Below, one piece after another: positions 52,588-64,000 of a stretch of 64,000 nucleotides of DNA. The stretch is from Kudoa neothunni. Its lineage: Eukaryota; Cnidaria. Positions within the stretch are counted from its first letter, which is position 1. Each line of letters starts with the position of its first letter. The DNA is taken from the NCBI GenBank assembly GCA_964304625.1, contig OZ199840.1:10354001-10418000 (forward strand), in the 5' to 3' direction. The notes under the pieces were generated by a model. It was not told where the DNA came from. It did no database searches and saw nothing but the letters and a program-made list of their open reading frames with translations. Position numbers and translations under genes: made by a program.

Positions 52588-53012
52588 ATGTCAAAATTTA
52601 TATTAGAAGAGGAAAATATAAAGAGTGAATACTCCGATATTAATATAGACGATATAGTTCAAAAAGTGATAAAAAAGATTGAAAAAGGGTACAAAAATTT
52701 ATTTTATTATTATTAATAATATTTAATTAGTAATTACTACTTCAATGAAAATATTAGTGTAAAAAACTAATTAGATAGCAAAGAACAACATGAGCATACC
52801 ATAGCAGAAAGCCGGAATTCGTAACTTGGTTATTATCTACTAATCTTAACTCTTTATAGATCATTAAATAGCTACATGTAAATATTGCGTACGACGACAT
52901 AATAATATTTTTTAGTTTATATGCCATGATACCAATTGTGGCAGCACTGTTGGTTTTGTTAGGTATTGGCGTTCAAAAGAAAATTTCCAAAGATACAACT
53001 TATGATTTATAA
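52588..53012 (+). CDS. Small single-pass membrane protein, or detached membrane anchor of gene C (79 aa)
   Basis: Exons 52588-52688, 52779-52820 and 52916-53012, with phase-2 introns of 90 and 95 nt. The protein starts MSKFILEEENIKSEYSD, continues with a short basic helix (VQKVIKKIEKGKE), then one membrane helix (PIVAALLVLLGIGV) and the tail KKISKDTTYDL. It begins one codon after the TAA of gene C and in the same frame (TAA ATT ATG). Two readings are possible: a separate tail-anchored protein, or the true C-terminus of gene C cut off by a stop codon. An ectodomain of this kind would normally end in such an anchor, which favours the second. AATAAA lies about 80 nt downstream. Confidence 0.65.
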
Positions 53013-54124
53013 CACATATTAGGGATTATTTCATTGTTTTTAGATTAATTTTTTATAATTTATTATTCGATTGATATATTTAATATAAAAAATAATAAAA
53101 ATTAATCTAAAAAGAAACAATTTAAGAATAAAAATTATTTAAATTACTAGTTGATTTTAATAATAAAATTTAATTATAATTGTTCTATGTGTTTTTATTA
53201 TTTTTATAAATAAGTACTAATATATTTATATAAATTTGAATAGAGTCTTTTAGGCTATAAATAAATGTATGAACTCAGTAATATTTAAACAAAATTTGAG
53301 ATAAAATTGCAGAATATTTATAATGACGTGCATGTGTGACAATTTTTAAGAGTTTGTGTTAAATTTTTGTATAGAAACATACAATCTATCATTAATATTA
53401 CTACTTTTAATCAATTTAAATTCAACATAATATTTTTAAGTTTTTTAACTTTTGTAAATTCATAAGCGTAAAAATTCTTATCTTGATGTTATCATTATTT
53501 AAAATTATATAATGAATATTTTCATAAACGCTTCGGAATGTGATTTAGTGAATACACATTAAAAAATCTTACAGCATTTTCAACGTTTTCTATCGTTCAC
53601 GATTTATACCGTAATCTACCCGCATGCAGCTAGCATAAAAAAATTTGATTTCAATACAAATGTCTATATTAATCTTGAATGTGCTAAAATAATTGCATTA
53701 ATGTTCTTACTATGTATGATGTAATGATCATTTAATAGATCTGCGAAAATTAATAAAGATAATTATTTAAATTATGAAAGTGTTTTATCAGTAAACTATA
53801 AAAGATGATATTTGTATGCAGATTTATTTACGAAAATTTAAGTGACAATATAAGTTGAGGATTATTAGAATATTTATCCAACTTTTCTCAGATGTATAAT
53901 TAAAATATGCGATCTAAATAATTTTTTACTAGAAATAATAAACTGCGAAAAATTTGGATCAATCTATATTTTCAACTTATTACTTATTTGCGCTAAATTA
54001 AATAATAAGTGGGCAGAAATAATCCAAATATTTTTAGGAATAAGTATTTGTAAAACTATGATCGGTTTCTTTCTCATATGGCTCGTTTATTTTTTAGGGA
54101 TGGATCCTACTACTAATAATAATG

Positions 54125-54159
<35 letters not shown>

Positions 54160-55113
54160 TATTTAATGTAGCTACTTGCATGGTAAGTAATATTTAGATA
54201 TCATTAGTTTTGACTAATTTTAATTATTACTAATCCGTAAGAGCAAAGGATTGGGAAAGAATTAATTTGATTAGCAAAAGAGAAAAAATTAAATCTGTAG
54301 ACAGCTTGTAAGTTAGAGTCTATGTGATTGAAAATTGTCATTATGCAAGCGTACATGCCTTTTAGAAGCAGAATGTACCCCTCAAATAGTCTCAGCCATA
54401 ATTAAACTAGTATAAAACATTAAAGTAAATATGAATTTTGTTTCCATGTTAAGAAGGTGAATTTGGATTTTTTACCAGACTTAAGCGTAAATTTAAAAAT
54501 TAAAATCATCAAAATTCTTAATAAACGAATTTTAATTCACAATTATAAGTATTTAAACGAATAAATTTAATTCTGGTTAAAAAATCATTACTTTGATGAA
54601 TTTATAAGATTGAAAAAATCTTGTATGCTCAATTTATGAAAAAATATTTTTATTTGATTACACATGCGTCAAAATTTAACCTTTGCATATTAATTTCGGT
54701 TCCCTCTTTGCTTTCACAAAATTTATTAACTAGTTGTATTTTCATCAAGATAATTTATAAAAATGAATAAGAGTTATCATTAATTATTTTTACATTAAAA
54801 ATCATTCTTCACAGAAAAGTCGAAATATCGGCGTTTGATTAGATGCTTTGAAGAGGCTAATTCTCATAATGCGGTAATAACATAAGGGGCGGTACACCTA
54901 ACTGAATCTATTCAGCTCGCCTTTTAATGCGGCGAAATCAAAGAAGTTATAAATCGAATATGATTCAAGTAAAAAATACTTCTAACACAAACTGTATGTG
55001 TTAATAAATAATCAAATACGCCTAATCACCTTACAGGATAAACTGTCTTATTTTAAGTTTTTTAAAGGAGCTTACACAGTTAATACCCCATCTACAAATC
55101 TAATGAATAACTA
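53013..55113. other. AT-rich spacer, nothing recognised
   Basis: Contains an AAT/GAT trinucleotide run at about 54,112-54,160. A short Asn/Asp-rich frame there is just the translated run. No gene supported. Confidence 0.5.
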
Positions 55114-58100
55114 ATGTTTAACGGAACAAGTAATACTTATTTTGTATGATAAGTTTGAATTTTGATTAAAGAAAGTTATACAAAATATTATTGTGGAGAA
55201 AATGAGACTACATTTTCATTAAATATTTCCACTGGACCAATGTCTCCGTGTGTTTACTTCACCTGCTATCCAACGACTGTTTTTATATTATCTATTTTTA
55301 TGCTGATATGGTTGGCAATGAAAATAAAAAGAATGAAAACTAAATATAGAACCTTCGAAAATAATAATTTCAAAATTGAAAAGCTATTATTTAAATATTC
55401 AAATCTTTTTTCTCTCACAGGCAAGGATCATCACTTCTACGCCCCAATTTCAATAGGATCTAATGACAATCTCAAAATCGATAATGATGAAAATAAATAT
55501 CTATTCAATGATTCAACTAATTCGCTACCTGAAAACTTTTGGTCGCTGACTATCATTCCTTTTTCTTATTTTGCGCAAATTTGGTCTTCAATGATCATAC
55601 TTTTACTTCACGCAGTCGAGCTCGTGTGGTTATTTATGAATTATCAAACTGAATTCTCACCAGGCTGGCTTATATATAATCATATTGTTATGATTTGTGT
55701 ATGGATTTCGACAATAGGGTACTCTCGTTAAAATCTGGCTTTATCGATTAATTTAAAATTAAATAATTATAGCGGTTACTTAGCTGATGTTAAACGCCAC
55801 CAACTAACACATTCATATACAATCGATGTTCTATATCAATCCAATCGATACTGTTTTGGTCTGATAATTGTAGTGTGGCTAGTAGCGTTTGGAGAAGGTT
55901 TTCAATTGTTTTTTTGGAAAGACCAACGCTGGGGTCTAATTCGTGTAGTAGACAGCACCGACCAACTGTCTATCCGTTGTATATTTCTTATATTTCGTTT
56001 GATAATGATATTCATCGTTATGATTTTGGTGATAATCAGTCCTGGAACAGGAAAAAGAGACAATTTTCGGCAAGTAACTTATAACAGTTGTTGATCGAAC
56101 TGTCTTTTAATATTATCATTATTATCAAGATTTACAAAAACTACAAAAGTCAGGGATTTTTATCACAACTTTGGATCAAATGGCAAATGGTCTGGCCATT
56201 TCTATGGCCTAAAACTTCAAAGCTACGAGCAAGGATAATCATTTGTTTTTTCATACTGATTGGAGGGCGTGTGATTAACGTATTACTACCCAAGCAATAC
56301 AAACTGCTAGGTGATAAAAAAATTGATTTTAATTAAATCAATTGATTTGTGTAATAGTCAACTTTTTGAGCAATGTACATTCACAAGACGATGCAGTGAA
56401 AAAAAAATTATTTGATGCGCTAAAAATTTTTTCAATTTATATTCTACTTGTGTCCCTTCAGGGCAGTGGCTCGGGTAATGTGACCTAATTTTTCATCTTA
56501 CGAATTAATATCACGTAATCCTGAATTTTAAATTATTTATATTAGGTAACAGTGGCCTGCTAACTAATTTTCGATCGTATTTGTGGATGAACATTCAAAA
56601 TTTTACCAACAAGAAAGTATCGTTGGCCATTTATCGTCATCTTTTTGATCTGCCTATAAAATGGCATATCAACAGAAAAACCGGTGAAATTGTACGTATA
56701 CTTGATCGTAGCGCTGTCTGTATTGATCAACTATTGAAGTGGGGAAATTATTTATTTAATTCAGCTTTACTATAATCTGCATATATAATTATTTTATAGT
56801 TACGCGATATTTAACATTTTACCCCCTATATTTGATATATTGATTGCTATCATCTACTTTGCATCTGTATTTAATATTTGGTTCGCGTCCCTGTTTTTGG
56901 CAAATATGCTGTTATATTTACGTAAAATAGAATAATTGAAATTAAATAATATTATTTTAGTAACCACCATAAAACTGAACAATTGGAGAAGTCAGTATCG
57001 GCGTAAAATGGTAGACAACGATAACGATATCAAATCACGTATAACCGACACTTTACTAAATTATGAAACAGTATAACTAGCGGTTTAAAAAGTTTTTCTT
57101 ACATAATTAAAATTTCAATAGGTTAAAGTATTTTGTAATGAAAACTTTGAAATGAAACGATATAACGATTGGATCGATAGGAACCAGGTATTATTGTCAT
57201 TCAATACAATAAACTACCGTGAGCATTAATTTCTGTCAAGTAGAGCAATGAAAGAGTGGCTTTCGGTTCGTTATACCTATTAAACACCATCCAGAATTTT
57301 ATTATCATCTCTGGAATGGCATCCTGCTCCGTTATTTGTATCTACTTGATATGTAAAAATAAGCTGAATGTATTTTTTGTTTATTGAAACTAATTTTTAC
57401 AACTATTACAATTAGATCGGAGACTTTGTCATGTTTATCGCCTATCTCCAACAACTATACATTCCACTCACAACTTTAGGAATGTATTATAGATTTATCC
57501 ATTCCGCTTTTATCGATGTGGAAAATATGTTTGACACTCTCTTCATGGAACCTGATGTATGTCTTTCTCAATTTTTATTCTTTTTAAAAAACTACTATTA
57601 ATGTATTTCCACTAGATTGTTGAGCATCCAAACTGTCAACCACTTGTGCTTTCAGGAGGAAAGATTGAGTTCAGAAATGTCTCGTTCGGCTACGATCCTG
57701 GGTATATCGTTTGTTTTTGTTTATTTCTAATTGATTTAAAGTAAACTTGTACTCAACAAATTCACATATACATTTCCCTCTGGTACTACCGTTGCAATAG
57801 TAACTAAGTTTTAAGTTAGTTTAACATTTTCTTAAAAAAACCATAGGTGGGACCATCGGGCTCCGGTAAGAGCACTCTGATACGACTCATATTACGATTC
57901 TATGATGTGACTACTGGAGAAATTCTAATTGATGGTCAAAACATAAAGGATGTATATATATATATGTCTATCATCATTAATTTGACCTTGTATATATTTT
58001 TGTAAAATAGACAACAATGAAGTCATTACGAAATTCTATAAGTATGGTATCACAAGATATGATACTTTTTAATGAAACTATCAAGTAGATAATTAGTTTA

Positions 58101-58647
58101 TTTATCATGATGAAGTAGACGAAGGATTTAGATACAATGTTGGTTATGGAGATATAAACGCTACCGATTGCGAGCTGTACAATGCTACGATGGCAGCACA
58201 TCTGCATGAAAAAATCTTAAAACTTCAACATGGTAAATTAAATTAAATTAAGAAAATATTCGTTTCCCAACCCTTTTAGGATACAATACAGAAGTTGGCG
58301 AAAGGGGCCTCAAAATCAGTGGCGGAGAAAAGCAAAGAGTAGCAATCGCGAGAACAATACTTAAAAATCCCGCCATTCTTCTTTTAGATGAAGCCACTTC
58401 CTCCTTAGATTCTAAAACAGAAAAATCCATTCAAGAGTCTTTTGATTGCATATGTAAAGATAGAACAACTATTATTGTCGCTCATCGCCTCTCCACTATA
58501 ACCCATGCAGACAAAATTCTTGTGCTAGAAAATGGTAAAATTGTTGAACAGGGCAGCCATAGTGAGCTAATTGCTTTTGATGGTCTGTACAAACAAATGT
58601 GGGATATTCAACGCGAAGCACATCTAGAAACACAATTTCATGATTAA
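55114..58647 (+). CDS. ABCB6/HMT1-type ABC half-transporter (903 aa)
   Basis: Seventeen exons: 55114-55129, 55172-55718, 55773-56073, 56130-56310, 56358-56474, 56546-56738, 56800-56921, 56961-57070, 57122-57187, 57244-57369, 57416-57556, 57616-57701, 57742-57799, 57847-57951, 58011-58084, 58132-58232, 58280-58647. Sum 2,712 nt, 904 codons. The extra N-terminal membrane domain marks the ABCB6/HMT1 group: [12 protein letters not shown], then [12 protein letters not shown]. The core membrane domain follows ([29 protein letters not shown]). The ATPase domain has Walker A GPSGSGKS (about residue 690), Q-loop MVSQDMILF, signature ISGGEKQ, Walker [10 protein letters not shown]-loop SSLDS and H-loop VAHRLST; all catalytic residues are present, so it should be functional as a homodimer. 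Known relatives move haem precursors or phytochelatin/glutathione-metal conjugates. A 16-nt first exon supplies the ATG. AATAAA follows at 58,673. Length is close to the animal family (about 800-850 aa). Confidence 0.92.
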
Positions 58648-59749
58648 ACAATAGATATCATGAGACAAATGTAATAAATTATAGATTAGAGCTCGAGTAA
58701 TTGCGCCAATTGTTCTACAGTTGACTGTATTTTGTTTTTTAAGCGCGCTTACACTTACAAATTAATTCTAGAAGAAAAAATGTTTAACTTGTCTATCAAT
58801 TTTAATGTGGGAATCGAGAAAAGCTGAATAATCATTATGTTTGTTTATTAAGAATGAATCGACTGGCGAACAATCCATTATCTAATTTGTGTTAGAGAAT
58901 TCTTTGAATGTGCCTCATAAAAAAATTTGAAGGCATCCGAATAAATGACCCGGAACGTTTATACTAAACTAAAGAAAAGCTAACAGAAAATGCTTCATAA
59001 ATAACTGACATAGCCCAAAAAGCGGAAGGGTTTCATCAACGCTTCCAACAAAAACAGATAGACGATGGCTGTCTTTTTCGAGCGCTTATCATTCTTATTG
59101 GAGTCCGCGAGACTAGACTGGAAGGAATCCGATAGAGAATTATTAATCCGTTCAAATATTATAGTTTCTGCCCCTCCAATTTACCAACCAATCTCTCGGT
59201 TACAACAAGAGGTGGATTTTCAGACGTTTATATATGGTTGTGTCCACTACAGAGCGATCAGTGAATCATCTGCCATTATGGTCGCGGAGTTAATTGAAAA
59301 CCCGTTCTAGAAGAGCGGTGGCATAATCAACAGTTTGGAACTAAAATTATGACGCTAGAAGATGCATACTAGTTATTACACGTCCCCAATGAATTTTTTT
59401 TATAATGCGCTTGCAGCGGTCATACTTTAACGAAGTGTATCTCAGCGGAGTGTAAGGGATCGATGGTATTCCATAATCGTAAGAAGAGACGCCCGAAAAT
59501 CTTGAAAAAAGTTGGAGGGGAAAATTTACGTTTCAATTAGGGCCCTACCTACACCTATAAACAACATTCATGGAACTTATTCATGTTCGAAGTCTTCGAA
59601 CGCTGCTGAATCCGAACGTCTACTTTGTAAAAACCGAAATACAGCCGTCAAATAAAAAAATGACGATTTATCGCTACACATCCCGTGAAATGAAAAAGTT
59701 GAAATTGTCATGAGCATTTAATAATGTTGTTCATTCCATGTATCTAGAT
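58648..59749. other. Spacer with an unidentified decayed frame
   Basis: An 81-codon plus-strand frame at 59,065-59,310 and broken continuations to about 59,660 have somewhat protein-like composition (ARLDWKESDRELLIRS) but match no family I know. It may be a decayed element. Confidence 0.35.
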
Positions 59750-60530
59750 TCTCGATAGGTTTTGAACCATTTCCATAAATTTATCATCGAATTCTCTTAA
59801 ATATTTCTATCAACTTCCTATTACAATAATATTTGAGTTTTTTTATGTAAATAATAGCCATTTAAGATTAGTCGATTTCTTAAATGTTTTTTCTGATACC
59901 ATTGTGATTCAAGCTTTCCTAAGTCGATGTCGATTTGAATCAATGATATTCGTGTGTTCCCCATTGGCATTTGTTAATACTTTTGAATGGTCCACCTTGT
60001 GGAGGATATAACCATGCTTCTTGTTAAGATTAATGTAGGTCTTCCACTTATCAGATACAATTATACTATAATTATTATAGTATCAAATCAGAATTGATCT
60101 AATTCGTATTTTTTATTTTCCCCCGCTCTGTATTTTGTAATATAAATGGTAGAAAGGTAGTTTCATTTCCATGCTCGAGAATTTAGAGGAATATTTTGGT
60201 TGATCCTATTTCGGTGTCACCAAACACCATCAATTGGTCTTCCTTTTTCGAATTTTTGTTTAACTATCTCGACGACTTTATCTTCTGATGATTAAGATTT
60301 AAATTGAAAAAGATTAAAAGTATACTACCAATTATTTTGTTATCAAGCATGAGAATTTCGGTAAATATTTTCCCAGATCCTTTCAGCCATCTCGATACGA
60401 TATTATTACGTTTAATATTTGTGTTGATAGCCAATCTTTCATACGAGACTTTGTATACCCACTCAAATATAAAATCTAGAAAGATCTACAGGATGCCAGG
60501 TTTAATTAAATATTATACATAACTCGCATT
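59750..60530 (-). pseudogene. Merlin (IS1016/IS1595-like) transposase remnant
   Basis: Minus-strand broken frames contain, in order, FIFEWVYKVSYERLAI (about 60,480), RPIDGVW then VFGDTEIGSTKIFL (about 60,230), and VSDKWKTYINLNKKHGYILH followed by KVDHSK...GEHTNIIDSNRH (60,060-59,930). This is the Merlin/ISXO2 layout: VFGG.ER, then D.W.aY, then VnHs...GvHTN.iE. Stops and frameshifts are frequent. Confidence 0.7.
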
Positions 60531-60770
60531 TTAAGGTTTTCAAATACCACACCTATTCTTATCGATGATTTCTTCCCGCAACTTCTATTGAGACATTTCC
60601 ATCGATATTATCATTCTTTGTGGAAGAGGTTTTTTTTATTTTCATTTGAAAAAATTTCTCCTTTCAATAATAAGATTATTACGAAATAAAGATTTTTAAA
60701 GTTTGTCCTCATTTGTGCAAATCTTGTAGAGATTATATGGTATCAGAGGTGAGTCCTTATGTTCAGATTT

Positions 60771-62206
60771 TTAACGCTCTAACGATACTGAGGTCGAATC
60801 GATCCCAAAATAAAATTGAATAACGTATAATATTTCTTTCCTTGAGTATAGTGTTTTTGAATTCAAGATAATCTTCACAAATATATTCTTCTATATATGC
60901 CAGAGGAAAATAAGATAATTTAGGTTTTTTTATGCAGCCAAAATTTGAAGAATACCCTCCAACGATCATTTGGAGTCAAATCGACCCCATCTTTTTATTT
61001 CATCATTTTGTACATAAATTTAATTAAATTGGTTATGTGAGATATTAAAAAATTTTAACGACAGAATTCCAAGGAAAACAAAAATTAATCATTGAACTAA
61101 TCTTACGCAACCTAATCGAACATTGTTCTTGCACAATTTTATATTATCGATTGCACTGGGTATATAAAATATTTTTTATCTTCAGTAATGATTTAATATC
61201 AGGAGAATGTCTATAGATTCTGAAGATAATTTTTTATTTCATAACGATGTGTCTTCTTGTAGTGAGTATGAGGATGTCTCTCAAGAAACTGATGAAGACG
61301 ATGTGGGCATATACGATATTTCATTGATTAGCAAATATGGATTAATTTAGAGTCTTACGAAAGAACTTACATCAAGAACACGCACATAAAGTATATTTTG
61401 AACTTTCCGCCTGGCTCAACAATCCATACTACTTTGAGAGTAAAATCAATGCCTCATTGTTGTTATTTATAGATTGTACAATTGCCATTTTTTCGGTGAC
61501 AATTCAGCTAGATATTGCATTCGGTGTTCAAAAATTAAAAACATTAAACCAAGGGAAATTATGTATTACGGAGGTAGTCTTATGTTATGGTTGAACGTTC
61601 GAATGCATTATTTTTTTAAGTGCGAAAAGTCTTAAAACTGCTTTTTATAATTGTTTTAATTTCAATAAAATTTCACTATAATTGTAATAACTGACATTAT
61701 TTCATTAGTTTGTGTACATAAATCTCATTTCACAATGTCGCCACTGTTTCCTTAGCAGGTAAGTAACATTATTTAGCGAAGTTACTTGGAATGTTACATT
61801 AATGGATTATTGAAGACCAATGGGTTAGTAAACTTAAATTTAATCAAAACCTTCTCGATAGATTTCTTACATATTTTATACGGAAAAACAAAATATTCTT
61901 TAATAAGGGAAAATAAAATAAAAATGAGGTGTCGATTCGACCCCAAATGATCGTGGAGGTAAGTCGTTTTTATGATCGTTGAAGGTAAGCCATTTTTTAT
62001 GATCGTTGAAGGTAAGCCATTTTTTATGATCGTTGGAGGTAAGTCATTTTTTATGATCGTTGGAGGTAAGTCATTTTTTATGATCGTTGGAGGTAAGTCA
62101 TTTTTTATGATCGTTGGAGGTAAGTCATTTTTTATGATCGTTGGAGGTAAGTCATTTTTTATGATCGTTGGAGGTAAGTCATTTTTTATGATCGTTAGAG
62201 GGTTAA
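60771..62206. mobile_element. PiggyBac-like element remnant 4 with an expanded end
   Basis: Begins TTAACGCTCTAACGATACTG and ends GATCGTTAGAGGGTTAA, inverted ends of the type TTAACnCTCTAACGAT, with TTAA at 60771-60774 and 62203-62206. Inside the left end is GAGGTCGAATCGATCCC; GGAGTCAAATCGACCCC at about 60,971 and ATTCGACCCCAAATGATCG at about 61,933 are related. A plus-strand acidic start (MS at 61,207, then EDNFLFHNDVSSCSEYEDVS) suits a piggyBac transposase N-terminus but is soon broken. The right end has grown into a tandem array (see next entry). Confidence 0.65.
61947..62198 (+). repeat. 27-bp tandem array derived from the transposon end
   Basis: Eight full 27-bp units (61,972-62,187), preceded by one shorter variant (61,947-61,971) and ending in the terminal GATCGTTAGAGGGTTAA. 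The unit ATGATCGTTGGAGGTAAGTC plus ATTTTTT resembles the element's own terminal repeat (ATGATCGTTAGAGG). The units are a multiple of three and so make a spurious open frame, MIVGGKSFF repeated. Confidence 0.9.
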
Positions 62207-62336
62207 TAAAGGGATAATTTAACTCAAAAGTCTGTTTATGTGTATTTAGTTAAAAGAGTTTTATAAAACATCTTTATGTTATAGAGTAGTTCAGGATTAT
62301 ATTAAAAATCCCCGCCCTTTTCTTATTTTACAAATA

Positions 62337-62406
62337 CAGTAGGTGACCGTTAATTCGTAATTTTCCCCCGGTCCCGAGGGGATTGCGAATAAGTGGTCAC
62401 CGACTG
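62337..62406. mobile_element. 70-bp micro-MITE (pogo/Tc1 type)
   Basis: Flanked by TA at 62335-62336 and 62407-62408. The left half CAGTAGGTGACCGTTAATTC and the right half GAATAAGTGGTCACCGACTG are nearly full inverted repeats, with CCCCCGG...CCCGAGGGG in the middle, so the whole unit folds into a hairpin. Ends match the family at 891-1,617. Confidence 0.75.
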
Positions 62407-62408
62407 TA

Positions 62409-63090
62409 TATCTGGTGTTGCATCCAATGTCGGATGTTTGATAATCAAACGAAAATTATTTGGCAATTAAGGGGTTTTTATTGAGAATAAAAACCAAACT
62501 TTCCTGGTCACGAATTGAACTATCAAAGTGATTTGTACCAAACAGTTCTTACGTTTGTTGGAATGTCATGTCAACAAAATCATAAAAATATAATCCAATA
62601 AATGGTTATTGGTTTTGTCGTTAATAGGAGTAGAAATCAGCGCGTCATATCGAAGTTCAAATCTTGAAGTCGCACGACCTCAAAATATTCAACCCAATAT
62701 CCGGATACATTGGCCATCTTCCAAGCTCCTACATGTCTGAGTACCGAACAAAAGGGCTAAAGTACGGTTTAAGAGCAAGATTGACGGTTCTCACCTAACT
62801 CGCGGGAGGTGGAGCCGGGAATGAGTCACTCAAACTCAACTGTTGATCCTCTACTTTTTGACAACGTTTTTGCGCAAAAAATTAACCACAAAAAAAAATT
62901 GTCTTCTTACAAAGTATAAATCTGATTCTCAAATATCGAATATGCAAAATGTCTAAAATCGAGATTTCGTTTAAAAATCCACTGAATTTTGGTAAAATTT
63001 ACACCCCATTATTCATCGGAATGTAGTCGATTTTTAATAGATGGCTACTACTTCAAAATAAGAGTATATCTTTGCAGAGGAACGTTCTTT
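62409..63090. other. Spacer, nothing recognised
   Basis: A moderately GC-richer patch at about 62,640-62,840 has no recognisable gene, tRNA or repeat. Confidence 0.4.
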
Positions 63091-63091
63091 A

Positions 63092-63420
63092 ATGCTTTGC
63101 ACATGGCATTTATTTTTGCTTATGTATTTCGATGTTTATTATATTCACAAGTCACATGACTTCTTAATAAAACAAGTGAAAATTTTTCAACATAAAAAAT
63201 TGTTAACCGGGGGAATTAAACTAGAGAAATATATTTATAATATTTTAATATACATAGAGATTAAAATAGGAGGTGTTAGAGTCATTGTAAAAATTAACGA
63301 ATCCAATATTTGTGTCAGAAAACACCACCGAAGAAGAATATTTGTTAATAAAATATTTTGATCGTTAATGGTGTCTACGGAAGTAAATATGTCTTCCATT
63401 TATTAAACAAAGTTAAAATT
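63092..63420 (+). pseudogene. Merlin transposase remnant 2
   Basis: The frame at 63,092-63,361 includes IKIGGVRVIVKINESNICVR then KHHRRR, matching the first catalytic block of Merlin/ISXO2 transposases (IGG.G.IVEIDESKF..RK..RG). The catalytic Asp of the IDES block is Asn here (KINES), consistent with decay. The frame closes at 63,361 and a WVFG-type block is not found. Confidence 0.6.
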
Positions 63421-63482
63421 CAATAAACCTTAGAAAGAATGTTCACTTATACATCTAAAAATTGATAAACCTAGAATGATAA

Positions 63483-63583
63483 ATGTTAGGTCATAACATT
63501 CTTGAGTCATTAGAAGATTTGACATTCTCGCCAATAAAATTGGAGCAATTAGGGGACGCTATACAAAGAAAATTTGGTATGCA
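63483..63583 (+). CDS. Possible first exon of a gene (partial)
   Basis: An ATG-led frame of 33 codons (GHNILESLEDLTFSPIKLEQ and on to RKFGMQ) ends at a perfect GTAAGT donor at 63,584. Composition is protein-like and unlike the surrounding repeats. No convincing second exon was found before the window ends; an acceptor near 63,680 would keep the frame open for about 20 codons. Function unknown. Confidence 0.35.
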
Positions 63584-64000
63584 GTAAGTAACCGATATTA
63601 CATTACGCATTTTCATCGATACGATGTATTTAAAGTTTATATTAGGTGAAACGTTTCTACTATTTTTGTGATAATAAAAGAGTAAAAGACTTTAAAATAT
63701 TTTTGAATCGAACAAGGAAATTACCAATCTGTTATATCAAATGATTAACGGATACTACGCATTTTTTCGGCCCAACCACGTAGATTAAATTGTTTTTTAT
63801 TGGAAACGAGAGAAAAATTTAAATTCTGACGAACGAATGTTTGAACGCATAGAAAAAGACCTTTAGATATTTATCAAAAAAGACTGTTTCCATGTAAATG
63901 AAAATAGAATAAAATTTAATTTCTAAAGAATGTTATAGATTCACATGGATAAAGATTTAAAAAAAATATAAAAAAATTTCATATTGCATCAAAAATTAAA

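Noticed and set aside
54061-54175. Asn/Asp-rich short frame
   Set aside because: It simply translates an AAT/GAT trinucleotide run.
59065-59310. 81-codon frame as a real gene
   Set aside because: Neighbouring sequence continues with broken frames and no splice sites; more like a decayed element of unknown type.
61972-62217. 81-codon frame of MIVGGKSFF repeats, or a CRISPR-like array
   Set aside because: Units are tandem with no spacers, 27 bp each, and derive from a transposon end in a eukaryotic genome. The frame is a by-product of unit length.
62640-62840. tRNA or SINE in the GC-richer patch
   Set aside because: No A/B box spacing or cloverleaf could be traced.

Overview
The window is AT-rich nuclear DNA of a eukaryote. 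It carries seven protein genes that I could join exon by exon, embedded in long AT-rich spacers full of decayed DNA transposons. Splice sites are plain GT-AG and most introns are only 26-60 nt, so exons appear as short broken ORFs. Six complete joined models come out as whole numbers of codons: 671 aa, 176 aa, 440 aa, 457 aa, 903 aa, and a 1,929 aa ectodomain. One gene is an animal-type ABCB6/HMT1 half-transporter and two are metazoan-type amino-acid transporters (SLC36-like and SLC38-like). With the tiny introns and the transposon mix (piggyBac, hAT, Merlin, Tc1/mariner, pogo), this points to a genome-reduced animal such as an orthonectid, dicyemid or myxozoan. That is inference; no rRNA or mitochondrial marker is present.

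Layout. 0.9-3.1 kb: pogo-like element and a dispersed repeat. 3.8-5.8 kb, minus: gene A, a mucin-stalk type I membrane protein whose start codon seems lost. 6.9-13.8 kb: transposon belt (piggyBac, hAT MITE, pogo fragment, mariner MITE, other repeats). 13.9-17.4 kb, minus: gene B, an intact 10-exon paralogue of gene A with a 24-bp minisatellite stalk and a mariner MITE inside intron 2. 18-25 kb: two hAT carcasses and repeats. 27.8-28.5 kb, minus: small 4-exon gene G. 29.1-31.0 kb, plus: SLC36-like transporter. 31.4-38.4 kb: Tc1-like, piggyBac, hAT and piggyBac-like remnants. 40.6-42.9 kb, plus: SLC38-like transporter. 46.1-53.0 kb, plus: gene C, a giant secreted or surface protein of cysteine-bearing fibronectin-III-like modules, followed in frame by a small membrane anchor. 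55.1-58.6 kb, plus: ABCB6-like transporter. 59.8-64 kb: Merlin and piggyBac-like remnants, a 27-bp tandem array, a 70-bp micro-MITE and a possible first exon at the edge.

Together the genes look like surface and uptake biology: two amino-acid importers, one ABC half-transporter for haem, porphyrin or metal-conjugate substrates, and three large cell-surface ectodomain genes of no family I recognise. The most novel items are gene C, built almost wholly of symmetric phase-1 exons and cut from its membrane anchor by a single in-frame TAA, and the gene A/B family with its conserved intron map.
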